This document shows positions 45,687-53,606 of a stretch of 64,000 nucleotides of DNA, piece by piece. The stretch is from positions 16,125 to 80,124 of the forward strand of contig NZ_AVPL01000010.1 of NCBI RefSeq assembly GCF_000768695.1, read 5' to 3'. The notes below the pieces were generated by a model, which had not been told where the DNA came from, searched no databases, and worked only from the letters and a program-made list of their open reading frames with translations. Origin of the DNA: Knoellia aerolata DSM 18566. GTDB lineage: Bacteria; Actinomycetota; Actinomycetes; Actinomycetales; Dermatophilaceae. A program made the translations under genes and the position numbers. Positions within the stretch are counted from its first letter, which is position 1, and every line of letters starts with the position of its first letter.

Positions 45687-47325
45687 CACCACCGTTGTCC
45701 CCCCGACACCGCACGACCCGCGGACCGTCAAGCCCGCAGACTGGACGTGGCTCATTCGTGGCCGGAGCTGGTGCGGACTCATCGCCGAGCGTGCGGCCAC
45801 CTCCCCGGACGAGCGCTTCCTGCTCGACGAGCACGGTTCCGAGATCACCTTCGGCGCGTTCGAAGCGCGGGTCGAGCGCGTCGCGGCAGCCTTGGCCGAG
45901 CGGGGAGTCGGACCCGGTTCCGTCGTGGCCTGGCAGCTTCCGACCCGGATCTCCTCGGTGCTCGTGATGGCGGCCCTGCGTCGTCTCGACGCGGTACAGG
46001 CCCCGATCATCGCGCTCTACCGGGAGCGCGAGGTGACAGCCTCCCTTGCCGCGGTCGACCCGCAGTTCTTCCTCGTCCCGGGCGAGTGGGCCGGATTCTA
46101 CTTCTCCGCCATGGCGGCCTCCATCGCCGAGGGCGGAGGGCCCAGCCCGACGGTGATCGAGATCGGCCTCGAGCCGCCCGAACTCGAGGACACCTCCGCG
46201 CTGCCGCGTCTGCCCGACTCCGACGAGGACGGCCAGCAGGTCAGGTGGATCTACTTCACGTCGGGCTCGTCCGGCGTACCGAAGGGAGCTCGACACACCG
46301 ACTCCACCATCCTGACCGGGGCCACCTCCTTCGCGGGCATCGGGCGAATGGGCACCCGGCCCGACGAGGTGTCGGCCATGGTCTTCCCCGTGGCACACAT
46401 CGGTGGTGCGCTCTACGTGATCACCAGCCTCGCCGCGGGCTTCCCCGTCCTCGTGCTCGAAGCCTTCAACCCGCCGCAGGTGGTCGCGGAGTTCCGGAAG
46501 CACCACGTCACCAGCACCGGCGGCGCACCGGCGATGTACGCAGGGCTCATCGCCATGGCGAAGTCATCGCCGGAGCCGCTGTTCCCCGATCTCACCCTGC
46601 TCAAGGGAGGGGGAGCGGCCTCACCGCCGGAGTACTTCGACCACGCCAAGGACGTCCTCGGCGTGGTCATCGCGCACGACTACGGCATGACGGAGGTCTC
46701 GATGATCGCCGTTGCTGACCCGTACACCGATCCCGACATCCTTCGGCAGACCGACGGCATGGTGATTCCCGACAACGAGGTCCGCCTCGTCGACCTCGAC
46801 GACCAGCCGGTCACCCAGGGTGACGACGGTCTCGTTCAGGTTCGTGGCGGATCCGTCTGCAAGGGCTACACCGACCCCACCAAGGACGCCGAGAACTTCA
46901 CCGAGGATGGCTGGTTCCGCACAGGGGACCTCGGCCGCCTCCACCCCAGCGGTCACATCGAGGTCATCGGTCGGATCAAGGAGATGATCATCCGCAAGGG
47001 AGAGAACATCGCTCCGATGGAGATCGAGGAGCTGCTCAGCAGGCATCCCTCCGTGGGCGAGGTCGCGGTGATCGGGCTCCCCGACGAGACGCGTGGGGAG
47101 CGGGTCTGCGCCGTGGTCGTCCCGACCGACGGTGACGAGCCGCCCACCTTGGCCGACCTCACGGCATACCTGCTCGAGGCAAAGCTGATGAAGCAGAAGC
47201 TCCCGGAGCAGCTCGAGATCGTGTCCGAGCTGCCCCGCACGGGCCTGTCCAAGGTGGCCAAGGCCCGGCTCCGTTCGCAGTTCGGCGAACCGAGCAATCA
47301 GAGCAATGAAGGAGTCAACGCGTGA
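45679..47325 (+). CDS. Acyl-CoA synthetase (FadD-like)
   Basis: A 548-residue ANL enzyme. The P-loop is YFTSGSSGVPKGARHT (~residues 192-207), a slight variant of the consensus. Other motifs are HDYGMTEVSMIAVAD, DGWFRTGDLGRLHPSGHIEV, GRIKEMIIRKGENIAPMEIE and the C-terminal LPRTGLSKVAKA with the catalytic Lys. It activates a pathway acid. It overlaps MaoC at the start and the SDR at the stop (GTGA), within the 40136-48098 operon. Confidence 0.9.
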   Translation: MTDTTVVPPTPHDPRTVKPADWTWLIRGRSWCGLIAERAATSPDERFLLDEHGSEITFGAFEARVERVAAALAERGVGPGSVVAWQLPTRISSVLVMAALRRLDAVQAPIIALYREREVTASLAAVDPQFFLVPGEWAGFYFSAMAASIAEGGGPSPTVIEIGLEPPELEDTSALPRLPDSDEDGQQVRWIYFTSGSSGVPKGARHTDSTILTGATSFAGIGRMGTRPDEVSAMVFPVAHIGGALYVITSLAAGFPVLVLEAFNPPQVVAEFRKHHVTSTGGAPAMYAGLIAMAKSSPEPLFPDLTLLKGGGAASPPEYFDHAKDVLGVVIAHDYGMTEVSMIAVADPYTDPDILRQTDGMVIPDNEVRLVDLDDQPVTQGDDGLVQVRGGSVCKGYTDPTKDAENFTEDGWFRTGDLGRLHPSGHIEVIGRIKEMIIRKGENIAPMEIEELLSRHPSVGEVAVIGLPDETRGERVCAVVVPTDGDEPPTLADLTAYLLEAKLMKQKLPEQLEIVSELPRTGLSKVAKARLRSQFGEPSNQSNEGVNA

Positions 47326-48098
47326 AGACGAATTTCAGTGGGGATGTCGCCATCGTGACTGGTGGCGCTGGCGGCCTCGGCGAGGCCTCGGTCCGTGCCC
47401 TGGTCAACGCCGGATGCGCAGTGGTCATCGCCGACATGAACGACGAGAAGGGTGAAGCGCTGGCCGCCGAGCTCGGTGACGACGTGCGCTACGTCCGCAC
47501 CGACGTCCTGGACGATGATGCCGTCGGCGCAGCCATCAAGGCTGCAGCCTCCTTGGGAACACTCCGGTACGCCGTGACCTCACACGGTGGCTTCGGCGTG
47601 GCCGACCGCGTCGTCAACCGCGAGGGAACCCCGGCGCCACTCGACGGCTTCCGCAAGACGGTCGACCTCTACCTCACGGGGACCTACAACGTTCTGAGGC
47701 TGGTCGCCGCGGCCGTCGCCGCCGCCGAGCCCAACGAGGACGGTGAGCGCGGAGCCATCGTCACGACGGCGAGCATCGCCGCCTACGAGGGCCAGATCGG
47801 ACAGACCTCGTATGCCGCGGCGAAGGCTGGCGTCGTCGGGCTCACCCTCGCTGCCGCCCGGGATCTCAGCGCCGCCGGTATCCGGGTCGTGTGCATTGCA
47901 CCGGGCACCATGAGGACCCCGATCATGGAGTCGGTGGGACCCGACATGCTCGCCAAGTTCGAGGCGGCCGTCCCGTTCCCGAAGCGCCTCGGCAGGCCCG
48001 AGGAGTACGGCGGACTCGTGACGCACGCCCTGTCCAACCCCTACCTCAACGGCGAGGTCATCCGCCTCGACGGCGCCCAGCGTTTCGGTCCCCGCTGA
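47322..48098 (+). CDS. 3-hydroxyacyl-CoA dehydrogenase-type SDR (HSD17B10-like)
   Basis: A 258-residue SDR: TGGAGGLGEASVRALVNAG, TTASIAAYEGQIGQ and YAAAKAGVVGLTLAAARDL, ending NGEVIRLDGAQRFGPR. It is closely similar in layout to the SDR at 10403-11170 (same YxGQIGQ, PEEYGGLV and LDGAxR elements), so the island carries two paralogous hydroxyacyl-CoA dehydrogenases. GTG start overlaps the synthetase stop. It is the last gene of the operon, before a strong terminator. Confidence 0.9.
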   Translation: MKTNFSGDVAIVTGGAGGLGEASVRALVNAGCAVVIADMNDEKGEALAAELGDDVRYVRTDVLDDDAVGAAIKAAASLGTLRYAVTSHGGFGVADRVVNREGTPAPLDGFRKTVDLYLTGTYNVLRLVAAAVAAAEPNEDGERGAIVTTASIAAYEGQIGQTSYAAAKAGVVGLTLAAARDLSAAGIRVVCIAPGTMRTPIMESVGPDMLAKFEAAVPFPKRLGRPEEYGGLVTHALSNPYLNGEVIRLDGAQRFGPR

Positions 48099-48114
48099 AC
48101 CTCGGGCTCGGCTG

Positions 48115-48155
48115 CGCAAGGGGCCCCTCAACGCATGTCGAGGGGGCCCCTTGCG
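48115..48155. terminator. Bidirectional hairpin between the SDR operon and tetR
   Basis: CGCAAGGGGCCCCTC pairs with GAGGGGGCCCCTTGCG around a short loop. It lies in the 69-bp gap between convergent genes 48098 and 48168. Confidence 0.8.
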
Positions 48156-48167
48156 GTCGGCGGCGGA

Positions 48168-48815
48168 TCAGTCCCTGCCTGTTGACCGGTGGATGGTGGC
48201 AGCGATCGCGCGGATGACGTCCTCGCGGTCGACGCCCAGGTCCTGGACGGTCACGAGGTACCACGACCGGTCCAACGCCGCCAACATGGTCAGTCCGAGG
48301 GCCTCGGGCGCGGTCGTATGGTCCTTCTGGCGGGCACGGAGGTGCATGCCGAGCAGGAAGGACACCCTCAGCTGAAGCCGCTTGCTCTTGCTCCGCACGT
48401 CCTCGTCGTTGGGGCCGGACTGCGCGGAGGAGAAGATGAAGGCGCCGTGACGGTCCATGAAGGCGAAGTACGCCTCGACCCAGCTCACCACGTCAGCCAT
48501 CGACGGGCGCTGGGGCAGGTCGTCCCAGAGGGCAATGACGGCGAGGATGTCGTCGTAGGCCGTCTGCCCGAGAAGGTTGAAGATCTCGCGCTTGTCCTTG
48601 AAGTACGTGTAGAAGCCTGCTCGCGAGATGCCGCACGCGTCGGTGATGTTGTTGATCCGGGTACCGGCGTACCCCTGCTCGAGGAACAGTCGCCGTGAGG
48701 CATCGAGGATCGCCTCTCGGGTGCGCTGCGCGCGCCAGCCGAGGGCCTCATCGCCGTCCGTGGCCGTGTCGTCGGCTCGCGACAGTGCAGGTTCGGTCAC
48801 CCGGGGCGTGGTCAT
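48168..48815 (-). CDS. TetR-family repressor, candidate regulator of the left regulon
   Basis: A 215-residue regulator. The N-terminal HTH reads RAQRTREAILDASRRLFLEQ, ITDACGISRAGFYTYFKDKR, the usual TetR DNA-binding domain (~residues 28-78). The C-terminal helices have no recognisable subfamily mark; the ligand is probably a pathway acyl-CoA or acid. The ATG follows GAGGAG with normal spacing. A palindrome copy at 48866-48881 lies beside its -10 TATGAT, which suggests autoregulation. It is the only TetR gene in the window and lies within the set of TTGAC-N6-GTCAA sites. Confidence 0.9.
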   Translation of the reverse strand: MTTPRVTEPALSRADDTATDGDEALGWRAQRTREAILDASRRLFLEQGYAGTRINNITDACGISRAGFYTYFKDKREIFNLLGQTAYDDILAVIALWDDLPQRPSMADVVSWVEAYFAFMDRHGAFIFSSAQSGPNDEDVRSKSKRLQLRVSFLLGMHLRARQKDHTTAPEALGLTMLAALDRSWYLVTVQDLGVDREDVIRAIAATIHRSTGRD

Positions 48816-48858
48816 GGCATCTCCTCACGTCATCGCCGCGGATGGCCCGCGCAGGTTC

Positions 48859-48881
48859 ATCATAGTTGACGCTTTTGTTCA
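48859..48881 (-). promoter_or_regulatory. tetR promoter with imperfect operator
   Basis: TTGAC-GCTTTT-GTTCA (48866-48881, plus strand) keeps one perfect half. On the minus strand TATGAT (48859-48864) lies just downstream as the -10 box. Confidence 0.55.
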
Positions 48882-48978
48882 CGACGCGCAGCACGCCGTG
48901 GTGCCGCCCATCTGTGCACGCCACCAGCCTGGCCCCGCGGGGTCGACATGGGAGACCATCGGGGCTACAGTTCACTTA

Positions 48979-48994
48979 TTGACGAAACCGTCAA
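48979..48994 (+). promoter_or_regulatory. TetR-type operator upstream of the second amidohydrolase
   Basis: TTGAC-GAAACC-GTCAA, a perfect match to the consensus arms, 37 bp before the ATG at 49032. Confidence 0.75.
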
Positions 48995-49031
48995 ATCGGT
49001 TCTTCGGAGCCGCGAGACCGAGAGGTGAGGG

Positions 49032-50252
49032 ATGTCGACACATACCGAGACCACGCCGGCGAGTCCGGCCACGCCAGACGTGGACTACCCGATCTACGAC
49101 GCTGACCAGCACTACTACGAGCCCGCCGACTGCATCAGCCGCCACCTGGACCCGAAGTACCGCCACATCGTGCGGTGGGCCGACATCGGCGGCCGCAAGA
49201 CCGTGCTCATCAACGGGCGACAGCTCACGGTTGTGCCGAACCCGACCTACGACCCCGTCGCCGAACCGGGGTCACTGGAGACCTACTTCCGCTCGGAGAA
49301 CTTCGAGGGCAAGGAGCTGCGGGACATGGTGACGATGCACAGCATCCAGCCGGAGTACCGCAACCGCGACGAGCGGGTCAAGCGTCTGGATGCGCAGGGT
49401 GTCGAACAGACGTGGCTCCTGCCGAGCTTCGGGCTCGGGATCGAGGAGATGCTCCAGGAGGACCCCGAGTCCACGGCCGCCATCTTCACGGCCTACAACC
49501 GTTGGCTGGACGAGGACTGGGGTTACGCCCGGGACAACCGCATCATCGCGCCCCCGATGATCACCCTGATCGACGCGCAGAAGGCCGAGGAGGAGGTGGA
49601 TCGCGTTCTCGCCGCGGGTGCGCGGATGGTCATCCTCAAGGCCGGACCGGTCGCCAACCCGTACGGGCGCCCGCCGTCGCCGGCCGACCCGAAGTTCGAC
49701 CGGATCTGGGCCAAGCTGGCCGAGTCCAACACGGTCGTCGTCATCCACGCCGGAGACGCGGGCTACACGAAGTTCCTCGCGGACTGGGGCGAGACCACTC
49801 GCTACACGGGGCTCAAGTCCTCGCCGCTCACCGAGGTCCTCTCGCTGGGGGTCGAGCGCCCGATCTTCGACATGATGGCCGCGATGGTGTGCCACGGGCT
49901 CTTCGACCGGCACCCGGCCCTCAAGGTCGCCACCGTCGAGCTGGGCTCGGCCTGGCTTCCGGACCTGCACCGCCGCCTGAAGGCCGCCTACGGCAAGACG
50001 CCGCAGCTGTTCCAGCGGGACCCGATCGAGTCGCTGCGCGAGCACGTCTGGATCGCCCCGTTCTACGAGGACAAGGTCGACCGGCTGCGCGAGGTCCAGG
50101 GGGCCGACCGCATCCTGCTGGGGTCGGACTGGCCGCACCCCGAGGGCCTGCCCACGCCGCGCAATGCCGTCGCCGACTTCGAGATCCTCGGCGCCGACGA
50201 CATGCGCAAGGCGCTTCACGAGAACCAGAAGTCGCTCACCGGACCTGTGTGA
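49032..50252 (+). CDS. COG2159 amidohydrolase family protein
   Basis: A 406-residue amidohydrolase-2 protein with PIYDADQHYYEPADCISRHL at the N-terminus, VVIHAGDAGY, VATVELGSAWLPDLHRRL and the C-terminal LLGSDWPHPEGL carrying the late metal-ligand Asp region. It is a diverged paralogue of 20889-22058. A C-C or C-O hydrolase or decarboxylase step in the pathway is likely, but the reaction is unknown. It has its own TetR-type operator. A perfect terminator hairpin follows the stop codon. Confidence 0.86.
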   Translation: MSTHTETTPASPATPDVDYPIYDADQHYYEPADCISRHLDPKYRHIVRWADIGGRKTVLINGRQLTVVPNPTYDPVAEPGSLETYFRSENFEGKELRDMVTMHSIQPEYRNRDERVKRLDAQGVEQTWLLPSFGLGIEEMLQEDPESTAAIFTAYNRWLDEDWGYARDNRIIAPPMITLIDAQKAEEEVDRVLAAGARMVILKAGPVANPYGRPPSPADPKFDRIWAKLAESNTVVVIHAGDAGYTKFLADWGETTRYTGLKSSPLTEVLSLGVERPIFDMMAAMVCHGLFDRHPALKVATVELGSAWLPDLHRRLKAAYGKTPQLFQRDPIESLREHVWIAPFYEDKVDRLREVQGADRILLGSDWPHPEGLPTPRNAVADFEILGADDMRKALHENQKSLTGPV

Positions 50253-50258
50253 GCTCCC

Positions 50259-50301
50259 GTGACGCGGTGACCTCTCCGAAGGGACGAGGTCACCGCGTCA
50301 C
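50259..50301. terminator. Perfect hairpin between the two regulons
   Basis: A 16-bp perfect inverted repeat (GTGACGCGGTGACCTC and its complement) with an 11-nt loop, between convergent genes 50252 and 50312. It marks the boundary between the TetR- and GntR-type operator territories. Confidence 0.85.
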
Positions 50302-50311
50302 CATCGGCACA

Positions 50312-51109
50312 TCAGTGGAAGAGGTCGACGACTGGTCGGTCCTTGGGCTGCTCGGCGAAGATCTCCTTGGCCGCGCCCTCCATGTGCCGGCGCCAGTGTG
50401 ACTCCGCCCCGCCCGCGTCCTTGGCCGCCAGAAGGACCACCATCTTCTCGTACGACCGAATCGTCCGCTTGAAGCCCGCAGTTGCTGAGCGGCCGACGGT
50501 GAGGCCGGTGGCGATGGTCTGCTGCAGGTGGGTTGCGACGATGTCTGCGAGCACCTCGCACTGCACCGCCAGCGTCTGGTTGCCGCAGCGCTCGAAGATC
50601 AGAACGTGGAACTGATAGGTGAGGTCGGACCAACGTGCCGGATCCGGGACGGCTTCCACGCCGGCCTCGACGAGGTGACTGAGGTCGGCGATGCAGGCCC
50701 GGAGGTCAGCCAGGTCGTCGTCGGTCCGTCGCTTGGCCAGCAGTTGCGCGCAGTACGGCTCGATGACCATTCGTGCCTCGTACACGTCGACGAGAGTGGT
50801 CGCGCGCAGCTGGAGGAGCAGGCCGACGTAGCGGGCGGCCACCGAGCTGTCCGGGGTCATCACCTGGGCTCCACCGCGAGATCCCCGGCGGACGGTGATC
50901 AGGGTTTCGGTCTCGAGGATGCGAAAGGCCTCTCGAAGCGTGGGTCGTGACACGCCGTACTGACCCATGAGCTGGACTTCGGGTGGCAGGGTCTCGCCGG
51001 GCGTGAGCTGCCCCTTGACGATCTGTCGTCGGAGATCGGTCGCGATCAGCTCCGCAGTCTTGGGTGCTCGCATGATCCGTCCGACCGGGGCGGCTGAAGT
51101 AGTGGCCAT
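50312..51109 (-). CDS. FadR-type GntR-family regulator
   Basis: A 265-residue regulator with the GntR wHTH KTAELIATDLRRQIVKGQL, LPPEVQLMGQYGVSRPTLRE and RRGSRGGAQV, followed by an all-helical FCD domain (LVDVYEARMVIEPYCAQLLA, WSDLTYQFHVLIFERCGN) that usually binds an acid or acyl-CoA with metal-ligand His residues. The ATG at 51109 is preceded by TAGGCT at 7 nt, a leaderless arrangement; a TTG at 51130 would start inside the operator. ATCAGT-AA-GTTCAT lies at its promoter. It is the likely regulator of the right-hand regulon. Confidence 0.9.
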   Translation of the reverse strand: MATTSAAPVGRIMRAPKTAELIATDLRRQIVKGQLTPGETLPPEVQLMGQYGVSRPTLREAFRILETETLITVRRGSRGGAQVMTPDSSVAARYVGLLLQLRATTLVDVYEARMVIEPYCAQLLAKRRTDDDLADLRACIADLSHLVEAGVEAVPDPARWSDLTYQFHVLIFERCGNQTLAVQCEVLADIVATHLQQTIATGLTVGRSATAGFKRTIRSYEKMVVLLAAKDAGGAESHWRRHMEGAAKEIFAEQPKDRPVVDLFH

Positions 51110-51116
51110 GGATGGG

Positions 51117-51143
51117 AGCCTACCCGTCAATCAGTAAGTTCAT
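51117..51143 (-). promoter_or_regulatory. GntR promoter with operator copy
   Basis: -10 TAGGCT (minus strand, 51117-51122), 7 nt before the ATG. The operator ATCAGT-AA-GTTCAT is at 51130-51143, between -10 and -35, which fits autorepression. Confidence 0.6.
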
Positions 51144-51182
51144 TCAGGTGTATTGAGCGGGCGAGTCGGTCACCCGTGCTTG

Positions 51183-52046
51183 TCATCCGGTCGGTCGGAA
51201 CAGCGCCTGCTGGGCCAGGCTGACCGCCAGCGTGCCGTCCTCGGTGAACATCGAGCCGGTGTAAAGGCCTCGGCCGTGGGCGGTGCGGACGGGCTCCATG
51301 ATGTTCAGCAGCCACTGATCGGCCGACACGTGCTGGTGGAACCAGACGGCGTGGTCGAGGCTGGCGCCGGTGGTGTTGCGCTCGTCGTGCAAGCGACCCA
51401 GCCCGCTCGAACCGTCTGACATGTAGGTGATCGCGCAGGCGTGCAGCAGTGTGTCGTCACCCAGGTCGCTCGTGCAGCGGGACCAGAAACGCTCGGGAAA
51501 GGGGAGTCTGGGCGTCAGTGGCTCCAGCAGTCCCCACTCATGGGCGAAGAGCCGTGGAACGGGGATCTGCTCACAGTCGGCGGGGAGGGGGGCGTGGGGC
51601 GCCTGGATGACCTGGTTCTGCGCCTCAGGTGCCGTGTGGTCCGCGCCGGTGAGGGCGAACGACATGACGGCGGTGAAGATCGCCTTCCCCTCCTGGCGCG
51701 CCACGACACGACGGGCTGAGTAGCTGCGGCCGTCGCGGTCGCGGTGCACCTCGAAGACTGTGGGGAGCTCGCAACGTCCGCTCCGCAGGAAGTAGCCGTG
51801 CAGTGAGTGTGGACTCCGAGCCGGGTCGACGGTTCGACCCGCGGCCAGCAGAGCCTGAGCTGCCACCTGTCCGCCATAGAGCCGGTACTCGTCCTCATAG
51901 GTGAAGTCCGCCCGGAACAGGTCCGGTTCGATCTCCTCGAGACTCATGACCTCGGTGAAGCCGACGCCGGCCACGAAGCTGGCCTGCGCCCGGACGTCTT
52001 CGGGGTCGCTTGTCTGCGCGGCCGCCAGGGCCTGGTCTGTAGGCAT
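51183..52046 (-). CDS. TesB-type acyl-CoA thioesterase
   Basis: A 287-residue double hot-dog acyl-CoA thioesterase II. It has RLYGGQVAAQALLAAGRTV, SLHGYFLRSGRCE, GRSYSARRVVARQEGKAIF, and in the second half GASLDHAVWFHQHVSADQWL with the Asp/Thr/Gln catalytic elements of TesB. It hydrolyses acyl-CoAs to release CoA, perhaps to prevent dead-end accumulation. The ATG at 52046 has TATACT 6 nt upstream and no RBS, so it is probably leaderless. A GntR-type operator lies next to that promoter. Confidence 0.9.
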   Translation of the reverse strand: MPTDQALAAAQTSDPEDVRAQASFVAGVGFTEVMSLEEIEPDLFRADFTYEDEYRLYGGQVAAQALLAAGRTVDPARSPHSLHGYFLRSGRCELPTVFEVHRDRDGRSYSARRVVARQEGKAIFTAVMSFALTGADHTAPEAQNQVIQAPHAPLPADCEQIPVPRLFAHEWGLLEPLTPRLPFPERFWSRCTSDLGDDTLLHACAITYMSDGSSGLGRLHDERNTTGASLDHAVWFHQHVSADQWLLNIMEPVRTAHGRGLYTGSMFTEDGTLAVSLAQQALFRPTG

Positions 52047-52052
52047 GGAGAC

Positions 52053-52077
52053 AGTATAGTACAATCAGTTATCTGTA
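52053..52077. promoter_or_regulatory. GntR-type operator and thioesterase promoter
   Basis: -10 TATACT (minus strand, 52053-52058) and operator ATCAGT-TA-TCTGTA (52064-52077). The site also lies upstream of the divergent DoxX gene. Confidence 0.6.
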
Positions 52078-52125
52078 TTATTGCATCGTGATGCTCGGCC
52101 AACGTTCGACCTCGGAGGCACCCTC

Positions 52126-52632
52126 ATGGACACCGACCTCGCTCTCCTGATCCTCAGGCTGGCCCTGGGCCCCATGTTGGTTGCGCACGGGACCAACAAG
52201 GTGTTCGGGAGCGGAGGGCTCGCCGGCACTCAACGCTGGTTCGAGGCCCTCGGCCTCCGTCCGGCCTGGCTCCACGCTCGTGTGGCGGCCCTGACCGAGA
52301 TCGGGGCGGGTCTGCTCCTGGCGTTCGGGCTCCTCACGGGCCTTGCCGCAATGGCCTTCGTGGCTTTGATGGTGGTGGCCATGCGAACCGACCACCGGGG
52401 CAAGGGCTACTTCGTCTTCAAGGGCGGGTGGGAGTACGTCCTCCTCGTCGCCATGGCGGCGGTCGCTCTTGCCGCCGGTGGGCCGGGTCGCTGGTCGGTG
52501 GACCGGGTCCTGGGGCTCGAGCTGGCGGGTCCGTGGTGGGCGCTGGTGGCGGCGGGTGGCGGGATCGCCGCCGCGGCACTCCTGCTGGCCACCTCCTTTC
52601 GGCCCTCGACCCGGGAGAATGTCACCGGGTGA
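52126..52632 (+). CDS. DoxX family membrane protein
   Basis: A 168-residue protein with four hydrophobic helices and the DoxX hallmark LRLALGPMLVAHGTNKVFG followed by LTEIGAGLLLAFGLLTG. DoxX proteins are small membrane proteins of unclear function, sometimes linked to redox or oxidase complexes. ATG at 52126 has GGAGG 7 nt upstream. Divergent from the thioesterase with a shared operator; the 3' end overlaps the next, convergent thioesterase by 11 bp. Confidence 0.85.
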   Translation: MDTDLALLILRLALGPMLVAHGTNKVFGSGGLAGTQRWFEALGLRPAWLHARVAALTEIGAGLLLAFGLLTGLAAMAFVALMVVAMRTDHRGKGYFVFKGGWEYVLLVAMAAVALAAGGPGRWSVDRVLGLELAGPWWALVAAGGGIAAAALLLATSFRPSTRENVTG

Positions 52633-53494
52633 GAGGCCGGACCACCCCTTCCTGCATCGTCGACGCGGTCAGGCGCCCGACCCGGTCGAAGATGTTCCCT
52701 CGGCACAACGACCTTCCATGACCAGACCAAGTTCCCTCCATGTCGTGCAGGAACCACTGGTCTGCCCGTGCTTCCTCGTGGAACCACACCGTGTGGTCGA
52801 GCGTGGCGAACATCAGCGCCCCGTCGGGGAAGCTTCGCGCATGGGGCCCCAGGCCGGTGGACAGCAGGAGCAGGTCGGCGAGGTACGTGAACGCTGCTGC
52901 ATGCACCAGCGCGTCGTCGGGGAGCGGATCCGAAGCCCTCAGCCACAGCGACTGCCGGGGGTCGGTGGGCCGCCCGTCCCGCACACGTGCACGCACGGGC
53001 GGCTGGGGGAAGCGCAGGTCGACGGCTTGCCGGTCCCGCAACCATGTCACCCAGTCGAGCATGTCTTCGTCGCCGACGAAGGACTCGTCCGGGTCGAGGA
53101 CCGACTCCACCGGGGCGCTTGCCAGGCGTGGGACCTGATGACTCAAGGGGCTGGCGTCACCAACATGGAACGAGGCGGTGAGGAGCAGGATGACCTCTCC
53201 CTGCTGGATGGCCTCGACCCGGCGTGTCGTGTACGAGCCGCCGTCCCGAGTGTCGTCGACCTTGTAGGTGACCTCTGCGTCAGCGCGGCCCGGGCGCAGA
53301 AAGTGAGCGTGGGCCGAGTGGATGTGCCGAGCCGGCGGAACGGTGCGGCCCGCGGCGAGGACGGCTTGACCCGACACCTCACCGCCGAACGCCCTGATCG
53401 GCATCGCGGTGCGCAGACGACCACGGAACAGCAGGGGCTCGAGCTGTTCCACGATGAGGATGTCCGTGAGGGGGTGGGCCAGAGGCGGTGTCAC
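52622..53494 (-). CDS. Acyl-CoA thioesterase (TesB-like)
   Basis: A 290-residue double hot-dog protein paralogous to 51183-52046: FGGEVSGQAVLAAGRTV, SAHAHFLRPGRADAEV, GGSYTTRRVEAIQQGEVIL and MFATLDHTVWFHEEARADQW. The catalytic elements look conserved. Two thioesterases in one short region suggest hydrolysis of a specific CoA ester, not housekeeping. GTG at 53494 has TACACT 7 nt upstream (leaderless). Confidence 0.87.
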   Translation of the reverse strand: MTPPLAHPLTDILIVEQLEPLLFRGRLRTAMPIRAFGGEVSGQAVLAAGRTVPPARHIHSAHAHFLRPGRADAEVTYKVDDTRDGGSYTTRRVEAIQQGEVILLLTASFHVGDASPLSHQVPRLASAPVESVLDPDESFVGDEDMLDWVTWLRDRQAVDLRFPQPPVRARVRDGRPTDPRQSLWLRASDPLPDDALVHAAAFTYLADLLLLSTGLGPHARSFPDGALMFATLDHTVWFHEEARADQWFLHDMEGTWSGHGRSLCRGNIFDRVGRLTASTMQEGVVRPLTR

Positions 53495-53501
53495 GTGGCC
53501 G

Positions 53502-53507
53502 AGTGTA
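53502..53507 (-). promoter_or_regulatory. -10 box of leaderless thioesterase promoter
   Basis: Minus-strand TACACT ends 7 nt before the GTG at 53494. The GntR-type operator at 53547 is 40 bp further upstream. Confidence 0.45.
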
Positions 53508-53546
53508 TTGAGTCACGCGCGCTCCACCTTGGCAGGACACAGTTCA

Positions 53547-53566
53547 ATCATTAAACTGAATAGACT
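53547..53566. promoter_or_regulatory. GntR-type operator and thiolase promoter
   Basis: ATCATT-AA-ACTGAA (53547-53560) followed directly by TAGACT (53561-53566), a -10 candidate for the thiolase at 53607. It is also placed to affect the divergent thioesterase. Confidence 0.65.
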
Positions 53567-53606
53567 GCCCGACGACGGTCGGCGGGCCGTATCGAGGAGG
53601 TTCATC

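Noticed and set aside
48971..49002. -10 element immediately downstream of the operator at 48979
   Set aside because: No TANNNT box at a suitable distance from the operator's TTGACG; the promoter of the 49032 gene could not be placed.
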